This document shows positions 51,413 to 59,961 of a DNA stretch of 61,274 bases, piece by piece. Source of the DNA: SURF-25 sp040754255 (GTDB taxonomy: Bacteria > Omnitrophota > Gorgyraeia > Gygaellales > Profunditerraquicolaceae). The stretch is from assembly GCA_040754255.1 (NCBI GenBank), contig JBFMDA010000002.1:1-61274 (forward strand), in the 5' to 3' direction. The stretch's first letter is position 1; the number at the start of each line of letters is the position of its first letter. The notes under the pieces were generated by a model, which had not been told where the DNA came from, did not search any database, and saw only the letters and a list, made by a program, of their open reading frames with translations. Position numbers and translations under genes: made by a program.

Positions 51413-52548
51413 TTTGTTTTAAGGGAAAGGAGGCTGATGAAGAAGGACGAAAAAATAGTTTGGATGCCGATTACCAGCAGGGTCATCGCCAGAATAGACT
51501 CGCGTATCCTGTAAAGGGCGCCGAAATTATTATTAAACCATTCAATAAAGATAAGTGCGTTTATTGCCAGACCTGCCGCAAAGAGGACAAAGCCGAGCAA
51601 GAGCCCCCGCTCAAGGTTAAAAGAACGCTGGAAGAATACAAAAAACTTATCCAGGCGGATAAGTTTTTGGTTTATCGCAAAGGTATGCGCATAAATGCCC
51701 AGATTAAGGATTTGATACGAAAGGATGCTTAATACGCTTGAAAAAATCATGAAATGCATATCCCAGTTGTGGCCAAGGAACAAGACCGGCCCAGGTAGTA
51801 AGATACACAACACAGCCAAGCCGAACAAGAATCCGAACACGCCAGGTATAAAATAGAGCCAAAACGGGCAATACAGCAGCATGAAACGGATATGGCGCCA
51901 GGCGTCGTAGAGCGGGCTCAATTTTGATGCGCCGTGCCTGGGAAAATACTCGATGGGTATTTCGTAAATCTTAAGGTTATTCATAAGCGCAGAAAAAACC
52001 ATCTCGGTCGCAAATTCCATGCCGGTTGCTCTCAGCTTCATTTTCTCAAAAGCCTCTTTGGTAAAAGAGCGCATACCGCAGTGGATATCCGATAATCTGG
52101 TCTTAAAGAAAAGGCGGCACATACCGGAGAGTATGGGGTTACCGATATAGCGGTTCATCCACGGCATTGCGCCTTTCTTGATTTTTCCCTTAAAACGCGA
52201 ACCAAGCACAAAATCATACCCTTTTTTTAACGGCTCAAGGAACTTGGGTATTTCATAAAAATCATAGCTGTTGTCGCTGTCTCCGATAACGATAAACTTG
52301 CCTTGGGCCTCTTTGAGCCCCCTTAAATACGCAGCACCGTAGCCGCGCTGCTGTTCGGTAAAGACCTTAGCGCCCAGCGTAACGGCGATCTCCCTTGAGT
52401 TGTCCGTAGAGCCGTTATCCGCCACGATGATTTCTCCGCGGATACCATGCGTATTGAAGACCTCTGTGATCTTCTTGATGCAGATGCCTATCGCTTCTTC
52501 TTCGTTCAAGCAGGGCAATACTACAGAAACCTCCAACTGTTCAGGCAT
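51409..52548 (-). CDS. Polyprenyl-phosphate glycosyltransferase (GT2) with C-terminal membrane domain
   Basis: About 379 aa from ATG 52548 (a GTG at 52560 is less likely). The N-terminal GT2 domain has VSVVLPCLNEEEAIG, VADNGSTDNSREI near 41, IGDSDNSYDF near 90 and LGSRFKGKIKKG near 114. Four membrane helices follow (about 235-375), as in DPM1-GtrA-like or ArnC-type proteins. It probably makes a polyprenyl-linked sugar used by membrane transferases nearby. It lies right after the STT3 gene and 4 bases into the next GT2. Confidence 0.86.
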   Translation of the reverse strand: MPEQLEVSVVLPCLNEEEAIGICIKKITEVFNTHGIRGEIIVADNGSTDNSREIAVTLGAKVFTEQQRGYGAAYLRGLKEAQGKFIVIGDSDNSYDFYEIPKFLEPLKKGYDFVLGSRFKGKIKKGAMPWMNRYIGNPILSGMCRLFFKTRLSDIHCGMRSFTKEAFEKMKLRATGMEFATEMVFSALMNNLKIYEIPIEYFPRHGASKLSPLYDAWRHIRFMLLYCPFWLYFIPGVFGFLFGLAVLCILLPGPVLFLGHNWDMHFMIFSSVLSILSYQILNLGIYAHTFAINQKLIRLDKFFVFFQRSFNLERGLLLGFVLFAAGLAINALIFIEWFNNNFGALYRIRESILAMTLLVIGIQTIFSSFFISLLSLKTK

Positions 52549-52550
52549 AG

Positions 52551-55049
52551 TTAATTCCACTCCAGTGTAAATACGCGTATATGACCGCCAGTGTCGTTTT
52601 GGGAAAGAAATGGCTTAAAATGCTTCAACCCTCGCCCTTGAAGAAAATAAAGCCGCACGAATAGACTCTTGCCTAACTGGCGGTCAAGCCCGATTGCAGA
52701 GTACCCTTCTTCGTCTTTAATGATAAGCACTGAAAACCCGAGTTCGTTGTTTTTAAATTCATACTCCTGCAGGATGCCGTTTTCAAACAAAAACAGGCTG
52801 CGGGGGACCTTATAGCCGTTGTTATAAAACAAATAGGCAGTCTTTTTTACCGGGTTATATACCACAGAGTTTTCAAATAACACCATCCCGTCTTTTACTT
52901 CACCCTTTACGAGAGCGCCATAAAATCGTACCCTCTTGGAAATCCAATCATCGAGGTATTGCCTCGGCACAATTGTTACTTCCTGATAGTACTGTTGTGC
53001 CTTATTCCTGTCTACCCCCATGGCAATCAAGTCCCCGGCTATTCGCTTGCTTCCCTTCTGTCCGTATTTTTGCACGACGTACGATTTCACAAAATCCCAG
53101 TTACCCATAAACGATATCGCGTATATTTTATCGGGCATCGTGGGGTCAACGATAAAATATGCGGGCTCCTGAGGAATCCCAAAGACAAGGCCTAACACCT
53201 TTGCGGCTTCTTTTTCGGGCATTACCCTTAGGAGCTCGGCCTGGGCTCCTTGAGGGTTAAAAAGCACCTTCTCAAGCAGCATAATTGACGCTAATGGGTT
53301 ATGTAAATGCGCATCTATCAAGTCGAAAGAACGGTTACCGGACGCATTCAACATGCGTAACATCGCAATAGCGCGCTCTTCGTCGTTTTCAAGAAGGATT
53401 CTTGCCATCCAGTATGCCTGGGGTGTATTCTGACTCTGGCCGTCAAAGATCACGGGCCTGTCACCAATTGCTTTAAACCAATCCCCAAAATCCCACCAGC
53501 TATTAAGTACTGCGCGCGGAGGAGTTTTTTCTTTTATCGCGATCAGAAGATTGTACCAATTGTCATTTATAAGGGGATAAAGGTGCCTTGAGGTAGTAAA
53601 GGCCCTGTCAACTATAGAAAAAACGAATACAAAGCTCAGTAACAGGACAATTACCCTCCTCAATGTATCTTCAAAATATTCGATTGCATACTGCAAGAAC
53701 CAGCCAAAGGAGATGCCAAGCGGGATAATCAAAAACATAATAAAGCGTATCCCTTTAAAACAGGCAATAAACATACTGAAAAACCAAATGACCATAACCA
53801 AGATAAATTCCTTTTCGAAATGGCTGCTCTTGCGTATCCGGGTGAGCAAAAACAAGACGAGCATGCTTATGAGCGAAAATAGAAACAAAAGCTTGTCGCC
53901 GATAAGGCTTGCCACTAAGTTCAAATTTGACCGCCCGAGCTCCTGAACGGTAAAAAATACATTTGGCCAGATGCTGTATAACACAGGCTGGTTTAATCGT
54001 ATCGCGCTCCTAAGTTGAGATATTAAAATAGCAAATGTATCTGGGCCGACAAAGAGAAATGTCCAGAAAAGGCTTATAATGAAAAAACCGAATGCAGTCC
54101 AGGCGTGTGTTTTCAGGAGTTGCGTGTCCTTGCGGCCGTATTGAAGGAACGCGAAGAATAAATGCAGTATAGAGACGCATTCGTACCCTATGAGAATCCC
54201 TACAATGAACCACCAGTGATGCCAGGTAAAAGCGAACAATCCAACTAGAAGAAAGACACAAAAGGCCCTTATTACCTTTTGTCTGATAGAACTAACGTTG
54301 TACCAAGAAAGGTATGTCCAGGTAATAAGAAAAGGAAACAAGAGGCTTAACACATCCATATCGAACCAGCCTACGCAGCTGCGCGGAAGGAATATGGGGG
54401 CAAGGCCGATAAACAAAGTGCTTAAGACAGCTGCAACAGGGCCAAAGTGCAACGCGCAGAAAAAATACACAGCGACAAGCAGAAAAAACACGAATAATAA
54501 AGGAAGATAAAACAAGAAGGTGTTAAGAGCGACGGGAATAACTACGCAAAATGCTTTATAAAGAAAAGAGGAAAAATAAAACAGGAACTGGTTCCAGGCA
54601 ACCTTCTCCCCGTAAGGCGCCAGCATGTACTGGTCCCATTGTACTCCGTTGCGCAGCGTATCCCCCGGAAAGCCGTGCGCTTCTATATTACCCACGTAGC
54701 GCGCCCAATGCCAGCAGTCCAGCTCCATAAGATAGGTCTGCCCGAAACGATCCTGAAATGGCGCTTTTAGTTTTTCATACTCATTGTTGACCTGAAGTCT
54801 GTATTTGGTTTTGTCTTTTTCCTTAATTGAAGCGGCCAGATGCCTTACTGCCCGCTCCTTTGCATACGGGGACATAGAAGGATAGGCAGATTCGATTTGA
54901 AAGCGGGCTGACTCGTGTATTTTTTGATCGATATTCTGCCTGGCTAACTGCAGGAATTGGGGAAAATAAACGGGAAAAGCGCGGAAATAGATATTAATTC
55001 CCAAAACAAGGATAAGGCAAAGAATAAGAACCAATAACGACTTTTTCAT
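52551..55049 (-). CDS. pglB: STT3/PglB-type oligosaccharyltransferase
   Basis: An 832-aa protein with about 12 membrane helices and a C-terminal periplasmic domain. It carries the diagnostic STT3 elements: an acidic first-loop motif (ELDCWHWARYV near 117), GWFDMDVL near 232, TVQELG near 368 in the SVSE/TIXE position, and WWDFGDW near 523, the equivalent of WWDYG, which binds the +2 Ser/Thr of the sequon. Such enzymes transfer a lipid-linked glycan to Asn in N-x-S/T. It is the first gene of the glycan cluster, next to pilin genes whose products contain sequons. N-glycosylation is a strong inference. Confidence 0.88.
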   Translation of the reverse strand: MKKSLLVLILCLILVLGINIYFRAFPVYFPQFLQLARQNIDQKIHESARFQIESAYPSMSPYAKERAVRHLAASIKEKDKTKYRLQVNNEYEKLKAPFQDRFGQTYLMELDCWHWARYVGNIEAHGFPGDTLRNGVQWDQYMLAPYGEKVAWNQFLFYFSSFLYKAFCVVIPVALNTFLFYLPLLFVFFLLVAVYFFCALHFGPVAAVLSTLFIGLAPIFLPRSCVGWFDMDVLSLLFPFLITWTYLSWYNVSSIRQKVIRAFCVFLLVGLFAFTWHHWWFIVGILIGYECVSILHLFFAFLQYGRKDTQLLKTHAWTAFGFFIISLFWTFLFVGPDTFAILISQLRSAIRLNQPVLYSIWPNVFFTVQELGRSNLNLVASLIGDKLLFLFSLISMLVLFLLTRIRKSSHFEKEFILVMVIWFFSMFIACFKGIRFIMFLIIPLGISFGWFLQYAIEYFEDTLRRVIVLLLSFVFVFSIVDRAFTTSRHLYPLINDNWYNLLIAIKEKTPPRAVLNSWWDFGDWFKAIGDRPVIFDGQSQNTPQAYWMARILLENDEERAIAMLRMLNASGNRSFDLIDAHLHNPLASIMLLEKVLFNPQGAQAELLRVMPEKEAAKVLGLVFGIPQEPAYFIVDPTMPDKIYAISFMGNWDFVKSYVVQKYGQKGSKRIAGDLIAMGVDRNKAQQYYQEVTIVPRQYLDDWISKRVRFYGALVKGEVKDGMVLFENSVVYNPVKKTAYLFYNNGYKVPRSLFLFENGILQEYEFKNNELGFSVLIIKDEEGYSAIGLDRQLGKSLFVRLYFLQGRGLKHFKPFLSQNDTGGHIRVFTLEWN

Positions 55050-55058
55050 GGTTCTCTT

Positions 55059-55086
55059 ATTCTAACATGTATTTGGGTTTGCGCAA
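55059..55086 (-). promoter_or_regulatory. Weak candidate promoter of the STT3/glycan genes
   Basis: On the minus strand TTGCGC (55081-55086) and TAGAAT (55059-55064) are 16 bases apart, about 10 bases upstream of the STT3 ATG. The -10 box is one base from consensus, the -35 box two. It lies between the STT3 start and the stop of the upstream minor pilin. Short spacing to the start codon and an imperfect -35 make this uncertain. Confidence 0.4.
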
Positions 55087-55093
55087 GAAAATA

Positions 55094-55693
55094 CTAATTG
55101 AGCGAAACAGAGGGCATTTTAATATCGAAGGTTGCTTCGGCCCTGGGATTCCGCGGTTCACCGCAGGGATAGGTGGCATTGGCGGGATCCCAGCACGCCT
55201 CAACGGTAACCTCTGCGAAGTTATCTCCGCTAAAATACGTAGGTTGAAAAAAAGAAACATTGCCGCTTATAATCTGCCAGCCGGTATTACAATTATTGCA
55301 ATTTACATTCTGGCACTGCGAACAGTACTGTACCTGATAGGCATCTGCGCCAGAGTCCCTCCAGCGGTAAGCGATCCATACATCATCCCTGACGCCGTTA
55401 TTATTCATATCGGCATATACTCGCAGCGCCGTATAAGGAATAATGGGGTCGCTTCTTGCGACCGTGCGAATGCCAAACAGGACCTCATTACCTATCCCCT
55501 TTGAAACCTGCTTGCTCATATGGTCGGCGACTAATGTTAATTCGTTCTGTGCCTTTGCCAGCCTGTCAGTGGTCATAACCTGGAACCTGCCAAATGTATC
55601 AAGGCTGGTAAAACCAAGTATTACCACCCCTGCCAAGGCCAGCGCCAATAACAGCTCAACTAAGGTGAATGCGTTGGTTCTAATTTTGCTCAC
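55094..55693 (-). CDS. Minor pilin / pseudopilin (PulJ/PilW-like)
   Basis: A 199-aa protein with a type IV prepilin leader: RTNA-FTLVELLLALALAG, with cleavage expected before Phe and Glu at +5, although the -1 residue is Ala rather than Gly. A beta-rich C-terminal domain with six Cys (CSQCQNVNCNNC near 135 and later ACWDP, PCGEP) suggests disulfides. Two N-x-S/T sequons (NVS and NAT) are present. It overlaps the upstream minor pilin by 14 bases. Probably part of a pilus tip or secretion pseudopilus. Confidence 0.82.
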   Translation of the reverse strand: MSKIRTNAFTLVELLLALALAGVVILGFTSLDTFGRFQVMTTDRLAKAQNELTLVADHMSKQVSKGIGNEVLFGIRTVARSDPIIPYTALRVYADMNNNGVRDDVWIAYRWRDSGADAYQVQYCSQCQNVNCNNCNTGWQIISGNVSFFQPTYFSGDNFAEVTVEACWDPANATYPCGEPRNPRAEATFDIKMPSVSLN

Positions 55694-56024
55694 TCCAGTT
55701 TATGGTCAGAATTACCCTTCTTAAATCGGTAGCGGCAACATTATTAATCGTATAGTTTGGGATATAATTTACATGATAAATAGTCTGATTCACCGGGCAG
55801 CCGGCACCGCCACTTAGGCAATTCGTGCCCCACTGGTCATTGCGTACATCCATCTGGAGAGGGTCAAGGAAAAACTTCCCCAGCTGCCCTCCGGTATTTT
55901 TATATCGGCTATGCAGCACGTATCTTTTGGCGGTGAGGTATAAATTGACCATACCGAACATAATAACGGAAAACAACAGCGTAGCTACTATAATCTCGAT
56001 TAATGTAACGCCTTTTTTTTGCAT
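55680..56024 (-). CDS. Minor pilin (PilV-like)
   Basis: A 114-aa protein with a prepilin leader MQKKG-VTLIEIIVATLLFS, with Gly at -1 and Glu at +5, then a short globular domain. Three sequons occur (NQT, NYT and NWS), the last near the C-terminus. It lies just after a strong stem-loop at 56038-56063 and has no clear ribosome-binding site, so read-through from the pilin genes may be limited. Short for a minor pilin, but the reading frame is open and clean. Confidence 0.8.
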   Translation of the reverse strand: MQKKGVTLIEIIVATLLFSVIMFGMVNLYLTAKRYVLHSRYKNTGGQLGKFFLDPLQMDVRNDQWGTNCLSGGAGCPVNQTIYHVNYIPNYTINNVAATDLRRVILTINWSEQN

Positions 56025-56037
56025 TGCCGTAAAAAAG

Positions 56038-56063
56038 AACGCCCGCTCATATGAGCGGGCGTT
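56038..56063 (-). terminator. Rho-independent terminator or attenuator between pilin genes
   Basis: A perfect 26-base palindrome, AACGCCCGCTCAT with its complement, forms a GC-rich stem. On the minus strand it is followed by TTCTTTTTTA-type sequence (T run at 56031-56036). It lies about 20 bases after the stop of the second pilin and before the minor pilin, so it may stop most transcripts after the abundant pilins while allowing some read-through. Confidence 0.8.
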
Positions 56064-56083
56064 AAGGTTTTAAATGGGATCCA

Positions 56084-56491
56084 TTAGAATGCGTTGCATC
56101 CAGAAGATGTGGGTTCTGAAGAACTCTGGGTAAATGTATATGTACACGCGCAGTAAGGCCTGCCTGTGCAATTTCTGACCGCAGTAACGGTATACGTACC
56201 TGCCCCGGTTTGAATTCTGTAATCCCAGTTTTTTTCATTAAGGGACAGGTGCAGTCCGTTATTGATATCAGTGACTGCGTCAGCGGTAAAATAGGTTGCC
56301 AGCTCCATGCCGTATGAACGCTCTGCTGCTGAAATAAGCCGGATATTGGCAACTGCTTCCTTTTGATACGTTGTCTCTCTAAGCTTGGTATAACCGGGAT
56401 AGCCAATTGCAGCAAGTGCCCCAATTATTACTATTACGATCGCTAATTCCATTAGTGTAAAGCTTCTTTTGCGTTTTGTGTGCATATACAC
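56084..56491 (-). CDS. Type IV pilin-like protein
   Basis: A 135-aa protein with the class III signal KRKRS-FTLMELAIVIVIIGALAAIGYPGY. The hydrophobic helix and Glu at +5 are typical, but Ser instead of Gly sits at -1. The C-terminal part has four Cys (NCTGRPYCACTY and the final GCNAF), probably disulfides, and one sequon NCT. It lies 8 bases after the other pilin gene and before the terminator hairpin. Either a second major pilin or a pseudopilin. Confidence 0.83.
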   Translation of the reverse strand: MYMHTKRKRSFTLMELAIVIVIIGALAAIGYPGYTKLRETTYQKEAVANIRLISAAERSYGMELATYFTADAVTDINNGLHLSLNEKNWDYRIQTGAGTYTVTAVRNCTGRPYCACTYTFTQSSSEPTSSGCNAF

Positions 56492-56499
56492 AGCCTCGC

Positions 56500-56895
56500 T
56501 TAAATGTATCCTGGTTCTCCGGTAAATGCTCCGGTTTCATCTAGGCTAATAAGATAGTTCAGGGTTGACTGAGGCGTCTTTCCACCGCCAATACACCTTT
56601 CAGCAGTCACCAGGAAGTTAGCCGGACCTGCAGCATCAACTCGATATTGAAAGTAATGCGTGGGAACGCATGCGACAGGAGCTGACACGCCTAGTTCATC
56701 TATAGCGGGAGTATAACTGTCATGCTCCAAGCGATACGCTTCCTGTGCAGTACGCAACTGCCCCAATACGGTCTTGGCTTCAGAAGTCCTTCCTTTTTCA
56801 ACCACTCTCTGATATTGCGTAAACCCGATGGTTGCCAAAACGCCCAAAATGATGATTACAATGATTAACTCCATCAATGTAAAACCTTTTTTCAT
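56500..56895 (-). CDS. pilA: Major type IV pilin (PilA/GspG-like)
   Basis: A 131-aa prepilin with a short leader, MKKG-FTLMELIIVIIILGVLATIGF; Gly at -1 and Glu at +5 make it an ideal PilD substrate. The globular part includes ARTAQEAYRLEH-type helix residues (QLRTAQEAYRLEHDSY) and a Cys pair near 78 and 104. No N-x-S/T sequon. It has its own strong promoter and a GGAGG ribosome-binding site, so it is probably the abundant pilus subunit of the cluster. Confidence 0.87.
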   Translation of the reverse strand: MKKGFTLMELIIVIIILGVLATIGFTQYQRVVEKGRTSEAKTVLGQLRTAQEAYRLEHDSYTPAIDELGVSAPVACVPTHYFQYRVDAAGPANFLVTAERCIGGGKTPQSTLNYLISLDETGAFTGEPGYI

Positions 56896-56896
56896 T

Positions 56897-56962
56897 CTAA
56901 CCTCCTTTATTGATTATAGATAATAAAAAACCGTTTTTTAAAGGCCTCTCACCTCCTTTCAT
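56897..56962 (-). CDS. Possible 21-aa leader ORF upstream of pilA
   Basis: An ATG at 56960-56962 opens a 21-codon frame that closes with TAG at 56897-56899, one base before the pilA ATG. Its last codons, GGA GGT, are the ribosome-binding site of pilA. The ATG lies only about 10 bases after the -10 box, so the mRNA would be almost leaderless. An AAAAAACGGTTTTTT hairpin lies within it. It may couple translation to pilA or simply be chance. Confidence 0.3.
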   Translation of the reverse strand: MKGGERPLKNGFLLSIINKGG

Positions 56963-56971
56963 CCTACTAAA

Positions 56972-57000
56972 AGTATAAACTTTAAAGAAAACAATGTCAA
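56972..57000 (-). promoter_or_regulatory. Strong sigma70-type promoter of pilA
   Basis: On the minus strand a perfect TTGACA (56995-57000) is followed after exactly 17 bases by TATACT (56972-56977), one base from consensus. It lies in the gap between pilC and pilA. The strength fits a highly expressed major pilin and separates pilin expression from the pilB-pilC genes upstream. Confidence 0.85.
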
Positions 57001-57007
57001 CGTTTTT

Positions 57008-58243
57008 TTAGCCCAACTTGGCAATCTGGAATATCGGTAAGAACATGCCTATGACCATGACCCCGATAACAAGCCCCATAAATATGAGCATTATCGGCTC
57101 AAACATCGCGGTGAGCCTGGCAAGAAAGTTTTCCACATAAGATTGATAATACGCGTTCACTTTCTTAAGCATAGGAGAGAGTTCGCCTACTTCTTCTCCA
57201 ATGGTAACCATCTGTACCACCATCGGCTCAAAAAAACCGCTTTTCTCAAGAGGCAGGCTCAAGGGCCTTCCGTCACGCACGCTTTCCTTGACATCATGTA
57301 TAATATCAGCAACGACTAAATTGCCTACGCTCTGTTCCGCTATTTCAAGCGAATACAAGATAGGCACGCCGCTTTCGATGAGAGTGGACAACTCTGAAGA
57401 AAACCTCTCAACCACCAGTGCACGGAACAACTCGCCAAAAATGGGCAGCTTAAACTGCAGGCGCTCTATCATACGCCTGCCATCTTTCGTTGAAACGAAT
57501 TTTTTAAACATATAAAATAAGGCGGCTGCGCCGCCGAACAAAAATACCCCATACTTGCGGATTACCGTACTAATATCCATAAGCACCTTGGTCAGTACGG
57601 GCAGCTCGACGTTAAAACTCTTAAAAAGCTCACCGAACGTAGGAATAATCTTGATAGTCATAAAAAGCATTGCGCTTATACCGACGATAAAAAGGATAGC
57701 AGGATATGAGAGTGCTGAAATCAGTTTTTTCTTGAATTCTGCGTTTCTTTCCAGGTATGTCGCAAGGCGGTCAAGAATAATGGCGAGATTTCCCGACGCC
57801 TCCCCGCTCTCTACCAAATTGACCCAAAGCTCTGAAAATACCTTCGGGTGCTTTGCCATGGCGTCGTGGAGGCTTAAGCCCTGCTCCATGTTTTTCTCAA
57901 GGTCCTGGATTACATTATAAAATTTTGTGCTGGCGACCTGCTTTGAAATGATATCAAGGCTTCGCAAGATCGTGACTCCCGCGCCCAGCAATGTTGCAAG
58001 CTGCCGGCAGAAAAGTACGAGGTCTCCGCTGACAATACGGTATCTCTTTCTTCTTGAGGAAGATTTGATAGCCTGGCCGGGTGATTCCTGCTTTTGCTCT
58101 GACGCGCCTTCTTGAGAGATGCTGACTACGATAAGGTCCCTGGCCTGAAGCCTGTTCAAGAGGTCCTCAGAGCTGGCAGCATCTTCCTGCCCGGTGATGA
58201 CCTTTCCCTGCCTATCCCGGCAGTTAAACTGGAATTTTGGCAT
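57008..58243 (-). CDS. pilC: Type IV pilus / type II secretion inner-membrane protein PilC/GspF
   Basis: A 411-aa protein of the T2SF family with two repeats of the GspF domain (about 72-195 and 275-400) and three membrane helices. Typical blocks are FCRQLATLLGAGVTILRSLDI near 79, LVESGEASGNLAIIL near 142, VVERFSSELSTLIESGVPIL near 277 and MVTIGEEVGELSPML near 345. It forms the platform that the PilB ATPase turns. Its start overlaps the pilB stop by one base. Confidence 0.94.
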   Translation of the reverse strand: MPKFQFNCRDRQGKVITGQEDAASSEDLLNRLQARDLIVVSISQEGASEQKQESPGQAIKSSSRRKRYRIVSGDLVLFCRQLATLLGAGVTILRSLDIISKQVASTKFYNVIQDLEKNMEQGLSLHDAMAKHPKVFSELWVNLVESGEASGNLAIILDRLATYLERNAEFKKKLISALSYPAILFIVGISAMLFMTIKIIPTFGELFKSFNVELPVLTKVLMDISTVIRKYGVFLFGGAAALFYMFKKFVSTKDGRRMIERLQFKLPIFGELFRALVVERFSSELSTLIESGVPILYSLEIAEQSVGNLVVADIIHDVKESVRDGRPLSLPLEKSGFFEPMVVQMVTIGEEVGELSPMLKKVNAYYQSYVENFLARLTAMFEPIMLIFMGLVIGVMVIGMFLPIFQIAKLG

Positions 58244-59961
58244 TATTCGTTACCTAGGGTTACCGCAAGGGCTTCTTCGAGCGAAGTCGTTCCGTCTTCG
58301 ACTTTTTTCAGGGCAGACTCATAGAGTGTCTGCATGCCCGATGCCATGGCAACTTCGCGTATTTGCTGGAATGACGCCTTTTCATTAATCAATTCTCTGA
58401 GCTGATTATTCAAAACCATGACTTCTGCGATACAGGCCCTTCCCCTGAACCCAATCTGGTTGCATTTAGCGCAACCCTTAGGCTTATAAAGCAGATCGGC
58501 TTTGATATTAATGCCTTTGAGCTGTTCGGGGGTAGGCTCATACGCCTCCTTACAATGAACGCATAGCTTGCGCAACAATCTCTGCGCCACTACGCAGATT
58601 AAAGAAGGAGTAATCAGGTATGACTCAACGCCTATATCGATTAGCCTGCTTACCGCAGAAGGAGCGTCATTAGTATGCAGGGTGCTTAACACCAAATGGC
58701 CGGTTAAAGCCGAACGTATACAAATCTGGGCAGTTTCCAGGTCTCTCACCTCGCCGACGAGCATAATATCCGGGTCTTGCCTTAAAAAACTCCGTAATGC
58801 CGAAGCAAAGGTGAGCCCGATCTCCGGCTTTATCTGTACCTGATTAATGCCATCAAGCTTATATTCAACGGGGTCCTCAATGGTGACTATATTGGTTGTC
58901 GGGCTCCTGATTTCGCTCAAGATCGCATAAAGGGTAGTGGTTTTACCGCACCCTGTCGGCCCGGTCAGGAATAAAAGCCCGTACGGGGAATGAATGGCCT
59001 TACGAATAAGGGCATTTTGGCCGGGGTCAAATCCCAAAAGGTTCAGGTCAAGAACTACCTGCGTCCTGTCAAGAAGCCTTAATACCACCTTTTCCCCGTA
59101 TATTGTAGGGATTAAAGAAACACGGATGTCTATAGGCCGGTTTTCAATTTTTACGACGAATGAGCCGTCCTGCGGAAGCCTCTTTTCCGCAATATCCAGC
59201 TTGGATAATATTTTAACGCGGGAAATAATGGCAAGGTGCAGGTGCCTTGCCGGAGGCGGAATCTCATAGAGCCTGCCGTCAATACGGTACCGTAACGAGA
59301 TTTTCTCTTTAAATGGCTCAATGTGGATATCGGAAGCACGTTCGCTGATTGCCTGATGGATAATTAAATCTACTAACCGTACAACCGGGGCTTCTTCTGC
59401 GCGGGCAATCAGCTTATCAAGGCTTAACTCTTCTTCTGCGGCCTCTACGTCATCAATCACAGCTGATGCAGTAATGTCATAGGAAGCCTCGACCGCCTCC
59501 TTAAAAATCCCTGATTTGCCGTAAAATTCCTCTATCGCCTTGCTGATATCGGACCTTGTGACAATAACCGGGTTTATCTCGCAACCAGTCAACTTTTTTA
59601 AGCTATCTATCAAAATAAGGTCAAGTGGATCGATCATAGCGACGGTCAGCGACCGCAAGGTCCGCGAAAGCGGCAGCACCATATTCTTCATGGCAAACTC
59701 ATTTGATACTAATTTATCTAGACCCTGGTCAACCGCAGGCTTAAGCATGCCTGTGCCTAAAGAAAAATAGGGAATGCCTAATTGTTTACCCAGGGCTGCT
59801 ACGATTTGATCTTCGCGCAAAACACCCATCTTTACCAAAACTTCGCCCAGCCTGCCCCCCTCCTGTTTCTGGAGCGAAATAGCCTTATTGAGGTCGTCTT
59901 CTTTAAGGAGCCCTTCTTTAATAAGAAGTTCTCCTAATCGAAGGTATTTTTCTCTCGCCAT
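58243..59961 (-). CDS. pilB: Type IV pilus assembly ATPase PilB/GspE
   Basis: A 572-aa hexameric ATPase. An N-terminal MshEN/GSPII-E domain (about 1-150) is followed by the motor domain: Walker A GPTGCGKTT near 331, Asp box with RLPQDGSF, Walker B EVRDLETA near 397, and HLVLSTLHTNDAPSA near 415. The tetracysteine zinc motif (CVHCKE and CAKCNQIG) is intact near 455 and 490. It powers pilin extrusion from the inner membrane. It sits between the secretin and pilC genes. Confidence 0.95.
   Translation of the reverse strand: MAREKYLRLGELLIKEGLLKEDDLNKAISLQKQEGGRLGEVLVKMGVLREDQIVAALGKQLGIPYFSLGTGMLKPAVDQGLDKLVSNEFAMKNMVLPLSRTLRSLTVAMIDPLDLILIDSLKKLTGCEINPVIVTRSDISKAIEEFYGKSGIFKEAVEASYDITASAVIDDVEAAEEELSLDKLIARAEEAPVVRLVDLIIHQAISERASDIHIEPFKEKISLRYRIDGRLYEIPPPARHLHLAIISRVKILSKLDIAEKRLPQDGSFVVKIENRPIDIRVSLIPTIYGEKVVLRLLDRTQVVLDLNLLGFDPGQNALIRKAIHSPYGLLFLTGPTGCGKTTTLYAILSEIRSPTTNIVTIEDPVEYKLDGINQVQIKPEIGLTFASALRSFLRQDPDIMLVGEVRDLETAQICIRSALTGHLVLSTLHTNDAPSAVSRLIDIGVESYLITPSLICVVAQRLLRKLCVHCKEAYEPTPEQLKGINIKADLLYKPKGCAKCNQIGFRGRACIAEVMVLNNQLRELINEKASFQQIREVAMASGMQTLYESALKKVEDGTTSLEEALAVTLGNE

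Noticed and set aside
56062..56424. 120-codon open frame on the minus strand inside a pilin gene
   Set aside because: It is in another frame of the pilin at 56084-56491, lacks a pilin leader, and runs through the terminator hairpin.
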